Shown here in pieces: positions 47,402 through 59,967 of a DNA stretch of 64,000 nucleotides. Under the pieces are notes generated by a model, which had not been told where the DNA came from, made no database searches, and saw nothing but the letters and a program-made list of their open reading frames with translations. The DNA is from Psilocybe azurescens (lineage: Eukaryota; Basidiomycota; Agaricomycetes; Agaricales; Agrocybaceae): contig JAJIRX010000160.1 of the NCBI GenBank assembly GCA_023853785.1, forward strand, positions 124,001 to 188,000. The letters are read 5' to 3'. Within the stretch, counting starts at the first letter, position 1, and each line of letters starts with the position of its first letter. The position numbers and the translations under genes are program-made.

Positions 47402-50400
47402 TTAATACATCGTCAGAAGCTGTTCAAGGTCCTTGACTACTTCAGTCATAGTAGGTCTATCTTGATGTTCCTGAGCCCACATCCGCTCCACGAGGTCAAC
47501 AATTTTCGGACACCATTGTTTTCGCAGGGTGGAAGTGGACGGCCTGAAAGCGCAAGGGCGAATGAGAATGAATCCAAACCCTGCATGGAGCAAAACTCAC
47601 CTTTGACGTTTCGCTCCCACTATCTCATAGATTGCATGTTCATTCATCCCCTACAATAACGGTGAGTGCTTGGTACAAGAAGTATAGAAACTGTGCAAAC
47701 CTCCCAAGGAAACTTCTTGGTCTGCGCGTGCCATTGAAGCATTTCCCAGTACACCATCGCACAAGAGAATGTATCCACTTTGTGGTTATATTTCGGATGC
47801 GCGTGCCACAGTTCGGGGAGCCTGCCAATTGACCGTGCCAACTAAACTGCGTACCATCGAACGAGTCGACTGTTTCACTTTAGCAAGGCCAAAATCTGCA
47901 ATCTTCGCTGTACCCTTGGCCGTGATTAGAATATTAGAGGACTTGCAATCACGGTGGATGATAGAAGGCTTTCGAGTATGCAGATACTCTAGCCCTCGGG
48001 CAATATCAAGCATCATAAGAAGCTACATAAGCTGTCAACCTATGGTCAATATGGAAGGTTTAAACTGCACGCACAACTTTGCGCAATGAGGGCGCATTCG
48101 TGTTACGAATGTAATCAAAGAGATCGCCGTTAGAACATAACTCGCTGACGATCATTACTGGAGTCTCTTTTGTGTTTTCGGGTATACTGACTCCGAGCTA
48201 AATCTAAGTGTTAGAACTGTAAGTCAAATCTTGATAGGCGTGACATACGAATCGGACGATATTGGGGTGGTTGAAAGCACCGAGTAATTTGAGTTCCTTA
48301 ATATCCACTGGAAAAAATGGGTTAAAGCCAAACCAGTCTTCGTTACATGAAAATAAGGCGCGTACTGGAACTCAATTGCCCTCGGAACTCTGAGATAGCA
48401 ATCTTCCTATTCTTGAACTTGCCAATAAAGACATCTTTAAAGCCTCCACTACCAATCTTCTCAAGTTTGGTGAGCTTTTCAGGAGGGATTTCGCGATCCT
48501 CCAGTCCCAGGCTCTCTAGATCCAGTTCCAATTCCTCATTCTCCTTGTCCTTACCCTCTTTATCCTTATCCTTGCCTGGTACAGGAGTACGAGGCTCGTC
48601 AGTGTGGTTGTGGCCAGAACGGAGGAGAACAGGAACAGCGGTATTGGTGGAATCTGAATGGTGTTTCGTCCTTCGCTTCTTTTTCGACGTAGGACGAACT
48701 GTGCCTCCTGAAGACGGTGACGAAAAATCATTGCCCTGTCGATCTCGCCATTGCAAAAGAGCTTCAGCAAGTTGAGGCTTGGTCCCCGATGGATCAAGAT
48801 CTCTTGTTTCGCAAAGTCGTACGAGGTCGTCTCGCCGCAAACGAACTAGAGTTTTGGTCGTGGCGATTGTTAAATCAACTAGATTAACAAAAGATAAGAA
48901 AGCTGCCTCGCTAAATCCCAGGGATTGACATACCGTCGTCTTCCATCGCCTCGTCCTCGTCCGTCTCGCCTTCAGCATCAACATCTATACTTTCAGCATC
49001 GTCTACTTCTTCCTCTACTTCCTCGTCTCCATCTTCTTCTCCGATAGACTCTTCGTCAACATCCATTTCTGCATCTTCCTCGCCGACTATCTTTCCATTT
49101 CTCAATTTCCTTGGCTCAACCGCGATAGTCACTTCATCATCATCACCTTCCTCTTCCGCAGTTTCCTCCTCCCCCTCCTCTCCGCCCTCACCATCTTCTT
49201 CCGTATTTGCTTCCTCTTCCTCTCCTTCCTCTCCGCCTACTCCTCCCTCCTCTTCCTCATCATCTCCTTCATTTTCTTCATCCGCAGTAGGAGCGACTTT
49301 ATTTCTTGATCTTCTTGGCCGAAGTCGTCTCCGAAGAGGCGTCCGACGCCCACGAGACTCGGGCGGAGGTGTTGTAGAAGCAGACGAAATTAGTTCATCG
49401 ACTTCATCTTCCTCACCTTCTTCCTCGTCCTCGTTTTCGCCTTCTTCATCGTGTCCGTCTTCAAGTTCACTTTCCTCTTCATCGTCATCCTCCTCCTCCT
49501 CTTCTATATGATCCTCGGAGTCAAACTCTTTGAGGTTACCAACTCTCCCCTTCGCTTTCCGCATAGGGGTGACACGGAGTCTGCGACCCGTGGTACCTTC
49601 AAGCTTCTCTGTTGTTCGATCAGGATCTACTCCTCTTATTCTTTTTCGTTGTTTTGAATGGGGAACAGGAGTTGCTTCTGGATCTTCGTTCTGTTTCTCC
49701 TTCGACCTCTCTACCTCTCGATCTTTACTCCGAAGCCTTCGTGGACTAGGCATACCAACAGGCTCTTCATTCTCTTCATCCTCCAGTTCCGTCAAGTCGC
49801 TTTCAGAATCAGCAAGAGTCACAACCTCTTTGCCTTGTGAGCTTATTTTCAAAGGTGGTTGCTCATGGATTTCCACCTCATTGCTAAATTCGACCTGTTT
49901 AGTTTTGCCTTTTCCCTTTCCCTTGCTCGTTGATTCGGGTCGGTTCGGGTTGGTAGATGTAGAAATATTGCGTGACCGTAACCGAGTAGTAGGTGGTGAA
50001 GATTTTAACGACGATGTAGTTGCGCTGGTTGTCGGAGAAGATCGCGCAGAAATCTTTCTTCTGAATATTCATGAGATTGAATCAATTTATAGGTGCAACG
50101 GTATGACTAACCTTGAACCGCTGGTCTCGACCTGATTCACCTCCAATTGCATCGAAGCCTTTCGTTTTGATAGCAAGGGTTTGGGAACTTCGCTGTGACC
50201 CGATATATTACCCATAGAGAGGCTACGGCTTTTCAGGGGGCGGACTGGCGCCGTTCCAAGATCGTGGGTGGTCACCCGTCGCTTCAAGGGACTACCATGG
50301 GAGGTAGGACGTGATCCTCCTGCGTCGGTTTCTTCGTCCCCTGCATAATGACCATCGTCGCTGGAATACTCTGACGAGGCTCCATCGCCTTTACCCAGTG

Positions 50401-51178
50401 GTGACGATGGAGGCACGGAGGCGCACCCATCCCGGTTGTTTACTATGGCATCTACAAGCTCCTGCTTGGTAAACGCTTCCGGGTCACCTGTAAGACCACA
50501 TAGTTCGTATAATTCGACAAGTTTATGTTTGAGAAGTCTAAGGAGTGTCTTGGGGGAAGCTGAGTGAAGCAAAAAGTCGTCCGCTTTAAAGAGTTCTAAA
50601 AAGTTGTTCAGAAGAAAATGCGAAACAGACGTACAAGAATTATGATTTTCTTCCTCATCGGAATATCCCTGGTGGCTCTCGGCATTGTCAGAGTTATCTG
50701 TGTCGCCGTCTTGAATCTCAGCTGGGATATCAACTTCCATTTCACTGGTTTCCGACTGACTCTCATCGCTGGTCGAGGTATGTCGGTAGCGCGACGCAAT
50801 CGCACTCGTTGTCCTGAGACGCTTGAGCCTACCAGAACCTCGCGTTGGTCGGCCATGAGTGTGTGCATTCTCATTGCTGCTCACTACACGCTTTCTCTTG
50901 GACCCGGCGATCACATGACTTGGATCGCGCATCAGCTGGTCCAGCTCGTTGACTTTCTGAGTGAGGTTGGTTCGAGATGGTAGACTTCGCAGGTTTGGTT
51001 GGAGAGGAACCAAGACAGGTCTAAGAGTGTGAAGGGAGGCAGATGGGATGTATTGGGTTGACGCGTGAGATGATGCTCTACTCGCAGAACGTCTTAAAGT
51101 GTTTCTGCGAGTCGCTGACGGAGAGCTAATTGACGAGGACGGGGCTCTATGTTGCGGTGAGCGTCTTGCGTGAGCCAT
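47402..51178 (-). CDS. Fusion of SAP-like motifs, acidic region and TKL/RAF-type protein kinase
   Basis: Start [16 protein letters not shown] at 51178. In order: a basic disordered region, a SAP-like helix pair ([20 protein letters not shown] then [13 protein letters not shown]), a basic segment ([16 protein letters not shown]), a very acidic Glu-rich block about 200 residues long (48.9-49.5 kb), a second SAP motif ([20 protein letters not shown] then [12 protein letters not shown]), and a kinase domain. Kinase motifs are [59 protein letters not shown] and [13 protein letters not shown]. The position of the usual ATP-binding lysine reads IAIS instead of VAIK. SAP motifs bind DNA, so a nuclear role is inferred. 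Introns fit in the kinase part, and no frame break is required. Confidence 0.8.
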
Positions 51179-51782
51179 AACCAATACTGACTACACAAAT
51201 CCCCCTTGGATCGGCGTTCCCCGCACAGGAATTGGCCAGCTTTTGCTCGTTTGCAAACAAGGCAAGACTGGTTTAAAGCAGTTTTAGACGTCCTTTTAGC
51301 CTGTAGTGGAATTGGATAAGAATATGGGAGTCAGGGACTCTTGTTGTCGTCGCAGACGTTGGCAGTGGTGAACTGAAGCTGTAGATGTTCACTTTCTCTC
51401 TTTGTTTGCAGCCACAATTTCAACATCAACAAGCAAGTCCAACCTCTGTGGTGGCTGTGCAAGCACGTGAAGGTTTCACTCATTGTCGTGATCAAGTGGA
51501 CTAACGTATGGTTAGTATCCGCTCTTGACATTGCCTTTGTTTTTGCCTCTTACATATTACGTTTCTTATCTTATAGGATTCTTTCACGTCTATCATCTCC
51601 AGCGTGATACAAAAGGCGCCGTTATGCTTCTTTACTACGTCCGTGGCTCACTTAACCGACTTCGCACAAACGGAATGCCCAACTGGGAAACTACAAGCCT
51701 TTCACTATTTTAAGCCCTCTTTCACAAGTTATAGTCTCGACCCCTCGAATAGTCGTTCCTCGAATTTCCTGCCTTTTCTACC
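51179..51782. other. Divergent intergenic region
   Basis: 5' flanks of the SAP-kinase gene and the DUF6593-like gene. No clear TATA element and no supported ORF. Confidence 0.45.
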
Positions 51783-52833
51783 ATGCTGCTCAAGTTTTCT
51801 TCCGCAGATATGCTGAACACAACACTTCTTGATATTGCAACTGGCCAGTGTGCGTACCATATCGTGACCATCCCTATCTCGGCGCCAGTGTTGCCTGAAG
51901 AGCAAACAAGCTTGTCGGACATAGCATCGTCGTCAAATCCAAGGTCCCCAACTGTAGTTGGATCCTCGCCCTCTTTTTTGAAGAAGCGCTCCCCATCATT
52001 CTCCTCAGACACTTTTCAAAGCGTCGAGGATAGGCGGACAACTATAACCGGTGCGACAGGGACGACTCTTGCTGAAGTTAGCTGGAAAGGACGTCGGCCA
52101 ACCATTTCCATTGACGGAGAAAAAGTCGGTGCTCTCACAGACCTCTTTGGATCGACTACCGTGCGCTTTATGTGCGTATCATTCTCCTTTACCGCGTTGC
52201 ATTTATATCTAATAATCCTGTTAGGCCAAAAATTCTTGCAATTCCTACCCGTTTCGACACAGAATACGTCTGGACGGCAACGGCGGACTCTCTAACCGTA
52301 AGTATTTTTCTCTCATCATAATTATAGAGATTAATTTCCGACTGAGCAGCTCTTCGACTATGATACGGAGACAGTCAAAGGATCGTTTCATCAAAATGTT
52401 GTCCGGCTACCTATGGTCACGAAAGGAAGCAAGTTCAAGCTGCTTTCATCGAAAAAGTCCAGAATTTCTTCAAAATCTACCGATCCTCTCTCCCCGCCGT
52501 TGTCGCCATCCTTGACCGAGGATCTCGAACCTGATGAAGAAACGTCAAAATCTACGTTCATTGCCACAGGTGTCCCTGGATTAGGTTCCAATTATCTAGA
52601 ATTCACATCTCATCCACTCGCACATGATGTAGAAATCATTCGTGAGTGGCCTTTATTCATATATTCCGCCTGCCAGGCTCATAAAGCTGTCGACAGTTTC
52701 TTTCCTAATGATGGAAATTTTACGTAGAGGCCGGTTCAGTCTCACTCTTTATACCTTCGAAAAGCCCAAGTTGTGGCAATTTCAAGAAGCCCGTGACCTT
52801 TTTATGCGCCGTATACGAAGAAACACCCTCTAG
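51783..52833 (+). CDS. DUF6593-like protein
   Basis: Four exons join cleanly: MLLKFSSADMLNTTLLDIAT start, then AEVSWKGRRPTISIDGEKVG, LTDLFGSTTVRFMPKILAIP, EYVWTATADSLTLFDYDTET, a Ser/Pro-rich insert, LEFTSHPLAHDVEII and a C-terminal helix region ending FMRRIRRNTL. The order of short beta-strand blocks, including EVSWKGR and YVWTAT, resembles the DUF6593 family, which is widespread in Agaricomycetes and has no known function. No signal peptide, no membrane segment and no frame break. Confidence 0.6.
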
Positions 52834-53417
52834 ACCTGTCCGCTAAGAACCATCTCTAGCGCGTTGGGTTGAACCCTTGTTCCCTTTTCAAAACGCGGAT
52901 ACATTACTATCTCTTCGTGTTCTTCTTATCCTTATCCTCGTCATTTTTATCAGCCTGTTTTGTGTGCTTTCTTTGCATATCATCATCTGTATCAACACGG
53001 TCTTCATCCCCATGTAACTGGATCTCAATTTTATCATCGCTTCATTCAATATTCACTTGCTGTATCGTTTTTTATGTTTCTGTGGAAAGTTATAGGATAA
53101 CACCCATTACGCCTCATATTACTTACTCATAGTTCTATGTTGCCTCTAAGGAGTTCAGGGCTCAGATAGATAAAAGGCCGTTCTCATTACCCCAGCAACG
53201 GATGGTAAGGAGTACTGTATCGAAGCGCAGATTGATTTTTCATCAACGGAAGAGCGACTATGTCCGAAGGATTAGGGTGACTGAAATAGAAAGCAATTGT
53301 GAAAGTGTCACAAAGCGTGACAAGCTGATAAGTTTTGCTTTCCTTGAACCTCCAGTACTGATCCATCATCACCCCAGTTGAAACCCAAAAATTTGCAGAT
53401 AGTCAAAAATAGGTGTC
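52834..53417. other. Intergenic region
   Basis: 3' flank of the DUF6593-like gene and 5' flank of PNO1. A hydrophobic 87-codon ORF at 52869-53132 is pyrimidine-rich and probably not translated. Confidence 0.4.
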
Positions 53418-54468
53418 ATGGTTGTAACCCACACTTTTACCGCTACGTCTACTGGCCCAACTTCTCCAGCAAAGACCAAAAAAATCGTCGAAAGATCGTT
53501 CGCAAAAGTCCTGGTAATGCCGATGCATTCCCTTCCGAACCCTCAAGTTCATCGCACCCTTACGAGGGTGGAGATGATGAAGAAATGACCCTCACACCCT
53601 TGGACACTGGTTTCTACAGCCAAACAGGACAGAAGACAACAGACGACGACGATGACGAACTGATGATTGATACAGACCCCACATCACTCGTACCTTCCAG
53701 TAGCGCACCTGTGTTCCCTCCAGTCGCCCCAGGCGCCGAAAAAACTACCTTGAGGTCGGAAACGAGACGCATCCCAATCCCCCCGCACAGAATGACACCT
53801 CTAAAAAGGATTGGCTGCATATATTTGGCCCATTGACGGAGCTTCTTGGTCTTCAGGTACGGATGAACGTGCAGAGGAGATGTGTAGAGATCAGGGTACG
53901 TATGACTGCTCGGCTCTTCTAAATTATTACTTTATATTTATCCGCCTGCATATTTTAGACATCAAAACATACGAGGGATATTGGTGCGCTTCAAAAGGGT
54001 GCCGATTTTATCAAGGCCTACGCCTTAGGTTTCGATGTCAATGTAAGAAATTGATGATCTCCCAAGGCTGTGGACTGACGCTTACGTTGTAATTAGGATG
54101 CCATTGCTCTATTAAGACTTGACGATCTTTACCTTGATTCCTTCGAGATCAAGGACGTGAAGACATTGCACGGTGACCATCTCTCAAGAGCAATCGGTCG
54201 TATTGCTGGACAAGACGGCAAAACAAAATTCACCATTGAAAATACCAGTCGCACTCGGATAGTGTTGGCCGATACGTAAGCCTGTTGGGGTCTTTGTCAT
54301 CTTGTCATCTGAATGTTTTTTTCCAGGAAAATCCACATCATGGGTTCTTTCCAGAATATCAAGGTCGCCCGAGATGCTCTGGTATCATTGATTCTTGGGT
54401 CGCCCCCAGGCAAAGTATACGCAGGTCTAAGAACAGTCAGCAGCAGAATGAAGCAACGAGCTTTGTAA
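53418..54468 (+). CDS. PNO1: Pre-rRNA processing factor Pno1/Dim2 (KH domain)
   Basis: Pno1 partners with Nob1 and Dim1 in 18S rRNA 3'-end maturation in the nucleolus and cytoplasm. The N-terminus is disordered and acidic; the conserved part starts [17 protein letters not shown], then [60 protein letters not shown] and the KH block [40 protein letters not shown], and [20 protein letters not shown] before the stop TAA 54466-54468. Introns sit after CVEIR, GFDVN and LADT. Two one-base losses need correction: A-run 53478-53484 (start of [10 protein letters not shown]) and A-run 53803-53807 (PLK to KDWLH). An essential gene, so real decay is unlikely. Confidence 0.9.
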
Positions 54469-54877
54469 CACCAGAGTTGCAGACTCTTTTATCATTGGTA
54501 CACACCCCACCCATCTCCATTCGCTATCACCATTATGACCAATATAAGCCTCGACAGCTGACAATCACGCATGAAATGTGAATGAGATTACAAAACGGCA
54601 GATGCTTCATGGATAGGTGCAAAGAAGAATACATTGGATACATCGAGGAATACATGTGTAAAGGTTTGCTTAGAATCGTAGGATGGATCATGATAAAATA
54701 AAAGCTGGAAAGTGTACATGCTGGAATTCCATAACAAAACGTCCACCAAAAGCGTCCAAGGCGTTGAGTCTCACTCTGAATTCTCATTCTCATATTTGGA
54801 AGATTCGTACTGATCAACGGCAGAGTTATCGATCACACTAAAAAGTCAGCATCTTCCTCTTGTAAGAGACAACGAAC
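54469..54877. other. Convergent intergenic region
   Basis: 3' flanks of PNO1 and the oxidase gene; no supported ORF. Confidence 0.45.
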
Positions 54878-57187
54878 TTACTTCCGAATGATGTCCTCAT
54901 CGACCGGGGGTCCATTCCCGCTCCCGACCATGACCTTTTGTCCTTCACTGGGGATGCCATCGACGACGATATACAGCCAAGCTGGGCCTGGGGGATAAAC
55001 ATTGCCATGGGGAGGTCCCCGAATTGTGAAAACGCCTTTCTGGTAAGAAAAAAGTAGATAGACTAATCGAGAATTAGCATGAACTGCATGTGTTACAAAT
55101 CCCAAATCCATCAGTACAACTACACGTTGCGAGTGGGAATCAGGAAACCAAGATAATCTGGTTATGATAGTAAAGCTCACCCTGGATATCATCGCTGTGG
55201 CCGTCAGGTAACGAAATGTTAGCATTTACACTTCCACCAAATGGGATTTGTAAAATTTGACTTTGAATCTTAGGCCGATTTAAGGACATATAAGGTGGAT
55301 TAAGCCATTCGACACGATACTCAGTTCCATATCTAACTGCGCTACGGTCGAGGTTTGGGTTGCTGCCTGCAATCATTATGTTTCCTGAAGGAGTCAGGGT
55401 GGCGACGCTGTGGTACAGTCTAGGGATAGAGCTGGTGGGAAGACCCATGGAAGAAAACCGGCCACCCTTTGGAGCAAGTGGATCGTACAGAACAGGTGTA
55501 AGAACTGGATTATCGGCGTTCGAAACGCCTACTTGGTCCATAACGTTTCCGTAGCCCGAGATCCCAGAGCCGGCGCCGTTGACAATGAGTATTTTGCCTG
55601 TCGGAAGAAGAACAGCATCAGGCATTACACGGGCCTGAGGCATATCCTCCGTTTGCCACCCCAAACTGATTCCACTGCCGTCCAAGACCATTCGCGAGCA
55701 CTGGGACGAAGAAGGATCTTGAGAGGATATCTCATATCCCGGTTTTGTGTCGTCTACAGAGGACCCTCCACATAATAAAACTTCTGGTACATAGCCGTTT
55801 TCAGGAGACAGAGGTAGTAACAAGGCTGTTCCTGCCATAGGATAGGTAACACGAACGCCATTTGGGATTTGGGGTAAATATCTTTCCGTGTCGGTCTGCC
55901 AATCGTATATCATAGCGTCTCGGTTGGCGGCGATAAATACCTTTCCATCTGGAAGGACAAAAGCAATCGGGAAAAGATTCGAATTCAGTGTGTTGGTAAG
56001 AAAAGGCAACCTGACCGGCATGCCATTTGATCCCTTGATACTTTTTGGAGGGTAATACTCGACTGTGGGATTGTTGACAGTTGCATTGTTGATCCACCCC
56101 CTTTACGAGCTCCCCCAATGATCATGGCACTGCCATCACCTAGTCGGATGACACTGTTGTACCACCGAGGACTAGCCATCCGGATACGCGGGTGATTTTC
56201 ATAGATCTCACAAGCAGCAGTAGATAAATCACAAGGTTCAAGTATACGGATCGCTTGTAACCCATCCAAGTCACCAAAGTCAGCAGCAGAGGTATATGTC
56301 TCGACGACTGGATTCCCTCCCACATTGATAAGAGTACCGTTTCCTAGAAAGGTTCCACCGGCACAGAATGAGTTTGATTGCATCCTTAGAGGCTTGATAG
56401 AATGATCGCCAAGATTATAAAGTGCTGCCCATGCAGGATGCCCGTCTATAGACGCAGGATTGTGTTCCACTTTGTCAATAATCAAAGCATGAGTGTCCGA
56501 GATAATCGCCAATTGCATTGCATGAACTCCAGTTGTCCCTTTTTGAATTAAAGACCAATCAGATATTGCTCTAGGTGTGTAAGCCTCTTTGAAATCCAGA
56601 TCAGAATTATTCAGGGCAACACGTCGTGTTATGGAATCGAGTAGATCTCCTCTCGTGACGACAAAGGCATCCACGTCAATGATAGTCTTCCTTGTAGAAC
56701 CTGCTCTCTTCGCAGTATTAATTATCTTGATAGTGTGAGAGGTAGGCTCCATATTGAACCTCCAGTATAACCTCTGTTGGTTGAAAGGCGTAGTTCGGTT
56801 GATGTAGGTGTCAACTTCCTCCACAGTCTGGCCGTCAATCATAACAGCAGCGACACCGTGCGTTTTATCCCTGTTTCCAAACCATTCGATACCGGTACCC
56901 GTAAAGGTCATGACGACCTCTGCACCGGGGTCAGATGTCGATCGAAGAGATTTACCGACATAGCTCGTTGAGTATTGGTCCGTCCATTCGCCTTTATAAG
57001 ACACAAAAGGGGGAGGTCGAATCGTAGCTTTTGCCCCGGGCGGGACATAATATGGCGTAAAGGGCGTGAGTTTCACCGATTCTGGCGTGGTATGACCATT
57101 CCAAGAGGGGACTATAGCCTTTGCTCTGCCAAAGAAGGAAAAGATACCAATGAAAAAATATAACGAGAAAAATAGTGTAATCCACAT
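54878..57187 (-). CDS. Copper-radical (glyoxal-type) oxidase with extra N-terminal domain
   Basis: Secreted enzyme making H2O2 from aldehydes, typical of wood- and litter-decay fungi. An N-terminal signal or anchor (MWITLFFSLYFFIGIFSFFG) is followed by about 180 residues of beta-rich sequence (STSYVGKSLRSTSDPGAEVV, GTGIEWFGNRDKTHGVAAVM) not found in short glyoxal oxidases. The catalytic body then shows the cross-linked cysteine in FCAGGTFLGNG, its partner tyrosine in SPRWYNSVIRLGDG, the copper tyrosine-histidine pair in IPRLYHSVATLTPSG, and the last histidine in GFVTHAVHANSR, so all five copper/radical ligands are present. An intron precedes VVLMDLGFVTHAV. One base is missing in the C-run 56097-56101 (joining GGARKG to WINNATVNNPTVEYYPPK). 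Confidence 0.88.
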
Positions 57188-57914
57188 AGAGTCCAGGTAC
57201 CGAAGACCAAGAGCAGAAATTCAACACTGGGTGAGGTGGAATGCGTAAATAAAATGTATCAGATATACGTTGGACATACGTACGCGTAAGTATCCACGAT
57301 GACTGCAGAATAAGTAGCTATTGTGTTTGTCATTATTTACGTACAAAATCTAAGCGCTTGTTGTACCCGAGGGTTGAAGCAAGGTACACGTCTTGGGTTT
57401 GTTCCAAGCCGCTGTTCTTCGCCGGTGAATGTTTTCTCCACAGATAGATATTAATATTTTGATATTTTGAAGCTTCCCTTCATCAGGCTTCAAACTATCA
57501 ACCCCCTTTCTCCCGGAGAAACCCTGAGAAAGGGGGTTTCCCTATAGTCTTGTCCGGAACAGGAGAAGAACTTACAAACAAAAGGATACAATTTTCCGAT
57601 TTCAAATGAAGCATGTAGAAACAGTGTAAAAGTACCTCGGATCTGACTGGTAAGGTTGAGTGAAGTCGCACCGAGTTTATTTGAAATATCTCCAACACGC
57701 TGCTTATTAGGGCCACTTTTACAAGATAGGAAAGGAATTTAAGGAATATGTACATACGAAATGGGGACATCTCGATTATATACAAATGATGATCAGAGTT
57801 TATAACTATTCACTCAAGATATCGTACAATATTCATACAAAATACAATTACAAGGACCACATAAGATGACATGATAATATAATGATCTCCGATATGTATC
57901 AGCAAGAAGTTTGG
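57188..57914. other. Intergenic region (727 bp)
   Basis: 5' flank of the oxidase and 3' flank of ADE4. It contains one strong inverted repeat (57500-57538). No supported ORF. Confidence 0.45.
57500..57538. repeat. 13-bp perfect inverted repeat
   Basis: AACCCCCTTTCTC at 57500-57512 is exactly complementary to 57526-57538, with a 13-nt loop. It could form a stable hairpin in DNA or RNA. It is not followed by a T-run in either direction that would suggest a terminator, and fungi do not use such terminators. Confidence 0.75.
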
Positions 57915-59967
57915 TCAAGATTGGGTATTCCATGAGTTGTGTAGACCAACAGTATCATCAGATCCATTGATGGGAGTGGTTGGGCCGGTCTTTTGTTCCT
58001 GGTCTTTGACCGAACCATTTGCGACGCCCCCTCCTCCTTTCCCTTCCAGGGCCCCCAAATCCAAGCTTACGTTCTTCGCTCGAGTATTATCCGCACGGAG
58101 TGTTTCGAGGTGCTGTAAGTATTCCTCGTTAACATTGCCAGTAACATATTCACCGGTAAAGACAGAGCAATCGAAGTGTTGGATAGAGGGTTGAAATTGT
58201 CGGACAGACTCCAACAAGTCAGGTAAAGTCTGGAAGATGACAAGATCTGCGCCGATGGCAGAAGCGATTTCATCGTTGTCCCGGCCATACGCGACCAGCT
58301 CCTTGCGAGAGGGCATATCAATTCCATAGACATTCGGGTAGCTGAGAAAGAATAAGTAGTCGAAATATGTGATTGCCTGAGCGTACTACTGACCGGATGG
58401 GTGGTGCACAACTGGCGACGATGACCTTCTTTGCACCTACGTCCTTGGCCATTTGGACAATTTCTTTTGAAGTTGTTCCTCGAACAATGGAATCTAACAG
58501 ACGTCCTTTGCTAAGGGCAAACAAATAGGATGAGAAAAAGATTTACCATCAACAATGAGCACATTCTTATCGACGAATTCTAGGGCCATTGCGTTTAGTT
58601 TCCGTCTCACATTCTTTTTCTACAAAAATGGTCAGTCATGATGGCACTGGAAAACGGAAAAACTATACCTCAGTTGTTGCCCGGGCATGATAAACGTCCT
58701 TCCAACGTATCGGTTCTTGATAAAACCCTCACGATAAGGCAATGCCAATTTCTGAGCCAAATTTAAGGCTGCTACTCGAGATGTATCGGGTACCTGAACA
58801 AAGTAAATTCATTGTTTTACTCTATAATCATGAACAATTCCACCTACTGGAATAACGACATCGATTTGGATGTTAGCCTCGTTCAAAACAGTTCGGACTT
58901 TTTCGGCCAAAGCGTCTCCCATCGCCATACGACTTCTATATACGCTGATACCATCGATGACGGAATCCGGACGCGCAAAGTAAACAAATTCAAAGATATC
59001 CGGAGCAAAGGTAGAAGGAGCGGCAATTTGCCGACGCGAGATGCCATTTCGAGTAATGATGATAGCCTCCCCTAAGATTTGAGTTAATTTTAGATGGGTG
59101 TCAAAAGAGAACACAATTAATATGTACCTGGGTTGACATCTTCCCATTCGGTGAAGCCACCAGCATCTGCAACGACACTTTCACTTGCAATGATGTAATC
59201 GAGACCGGTTCCAGATTTTCTTGTTGCAATACCCACCGGTCGAATACCATTGGGGTCACGGAAGGCGATAATGCCAAAACCTGCAAGCATTGCTACACAT
59301 GCGTAGGCACCTTTGACTTGCGCCATCATACCACCAATCGCAGTGAAAATATCTTCTTCGTTTATACGAAATTTGCCAGTTTGTTGAAGGTTGTATGCAA
59401 ACATGTTGAGTAAAAGCTCTGAATCTGAAGCTGTGTTTATATGCCTATGCGCTGTGTGGTCCATGAATTGCATGAGAGATTCTGTGTTGATAAGGTTTCC
59501 GTTCTGACATAGAAGTCAGTGATAGGATGCTTAATAGGGGTAGAGATAAAGTTACATGAGCGAAAACAATTCCATAGGGAGAATTGACATAGAAAGGTTG
59601 CGCTTCTGCGTTGTTGAAGCTACCAGCCGTGGGATATCGTACTGAAAGGTGACAGTGTCAACGTAAGTTCTATTCACCGCTCAAAAACTTACCATGGCCG
59701 ACACCCATGCCACCAACTAGACGAGATATCGAGTTGGCATCGAAGATATCACGAACCATGCCATTTGCCTTGCATTGATAGAAACGACCTTTAGGGCCGC
59801 ATGTGATAACACCACATGCATCTTGTCCTCTGTGTTGCAGGAGAGATAATCCTTCACAGATTTCGGCTGCAGCGTCTACCGTTGGATCATGAAGAAGTAA
59901 ACCAAGAATTCCGCACACTATTGAATTGTCAAGATACGTCAGATCTGGAAAACGAGAGGTACATACT
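57915..59967 (-). CDS. ADE4: Amidophosphoribosyltransferase (first step of purine synthesis)
   Basis: Converts PRPP and glutamine to phosphoribosylamine. The N-terminal glutaminase starts [14 protein letters not shown], with the nucleophile cysteine at position 2, then [45 protein letters not shown] and the [10 protein letters not shown] block. The PRPP site is [15 protein letters not shown]. The C-terminus ([13 protein letters not shown]) is disordered. The start codon is split: its A is at 59967 and TG at 59916-59917, with intron 59918-59966 between. Intron before DSIVRG (G split). The T-run 58615-58619 seems one base short next to an intron acceptor, before [10 protein letters not shown]. 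Product about 550 residues, usual for the family. Confidence 0.92.

Noticed and set aside
49451..50135. Long plus-strand ORFs across 49.5-50.1 kb
   Set aside because: They are antisense to the acidic block and SAP region of the kinase gene; their Ser/Leu-rich content is the mirror of Glu/Asp codons.
52869..53132. Hydrophobic 87-codon ORF after the DUF6593-like gene
   Set aside because: Pyrimidine-rich low-complexity sequence in a 3' flank; no homology or start context.
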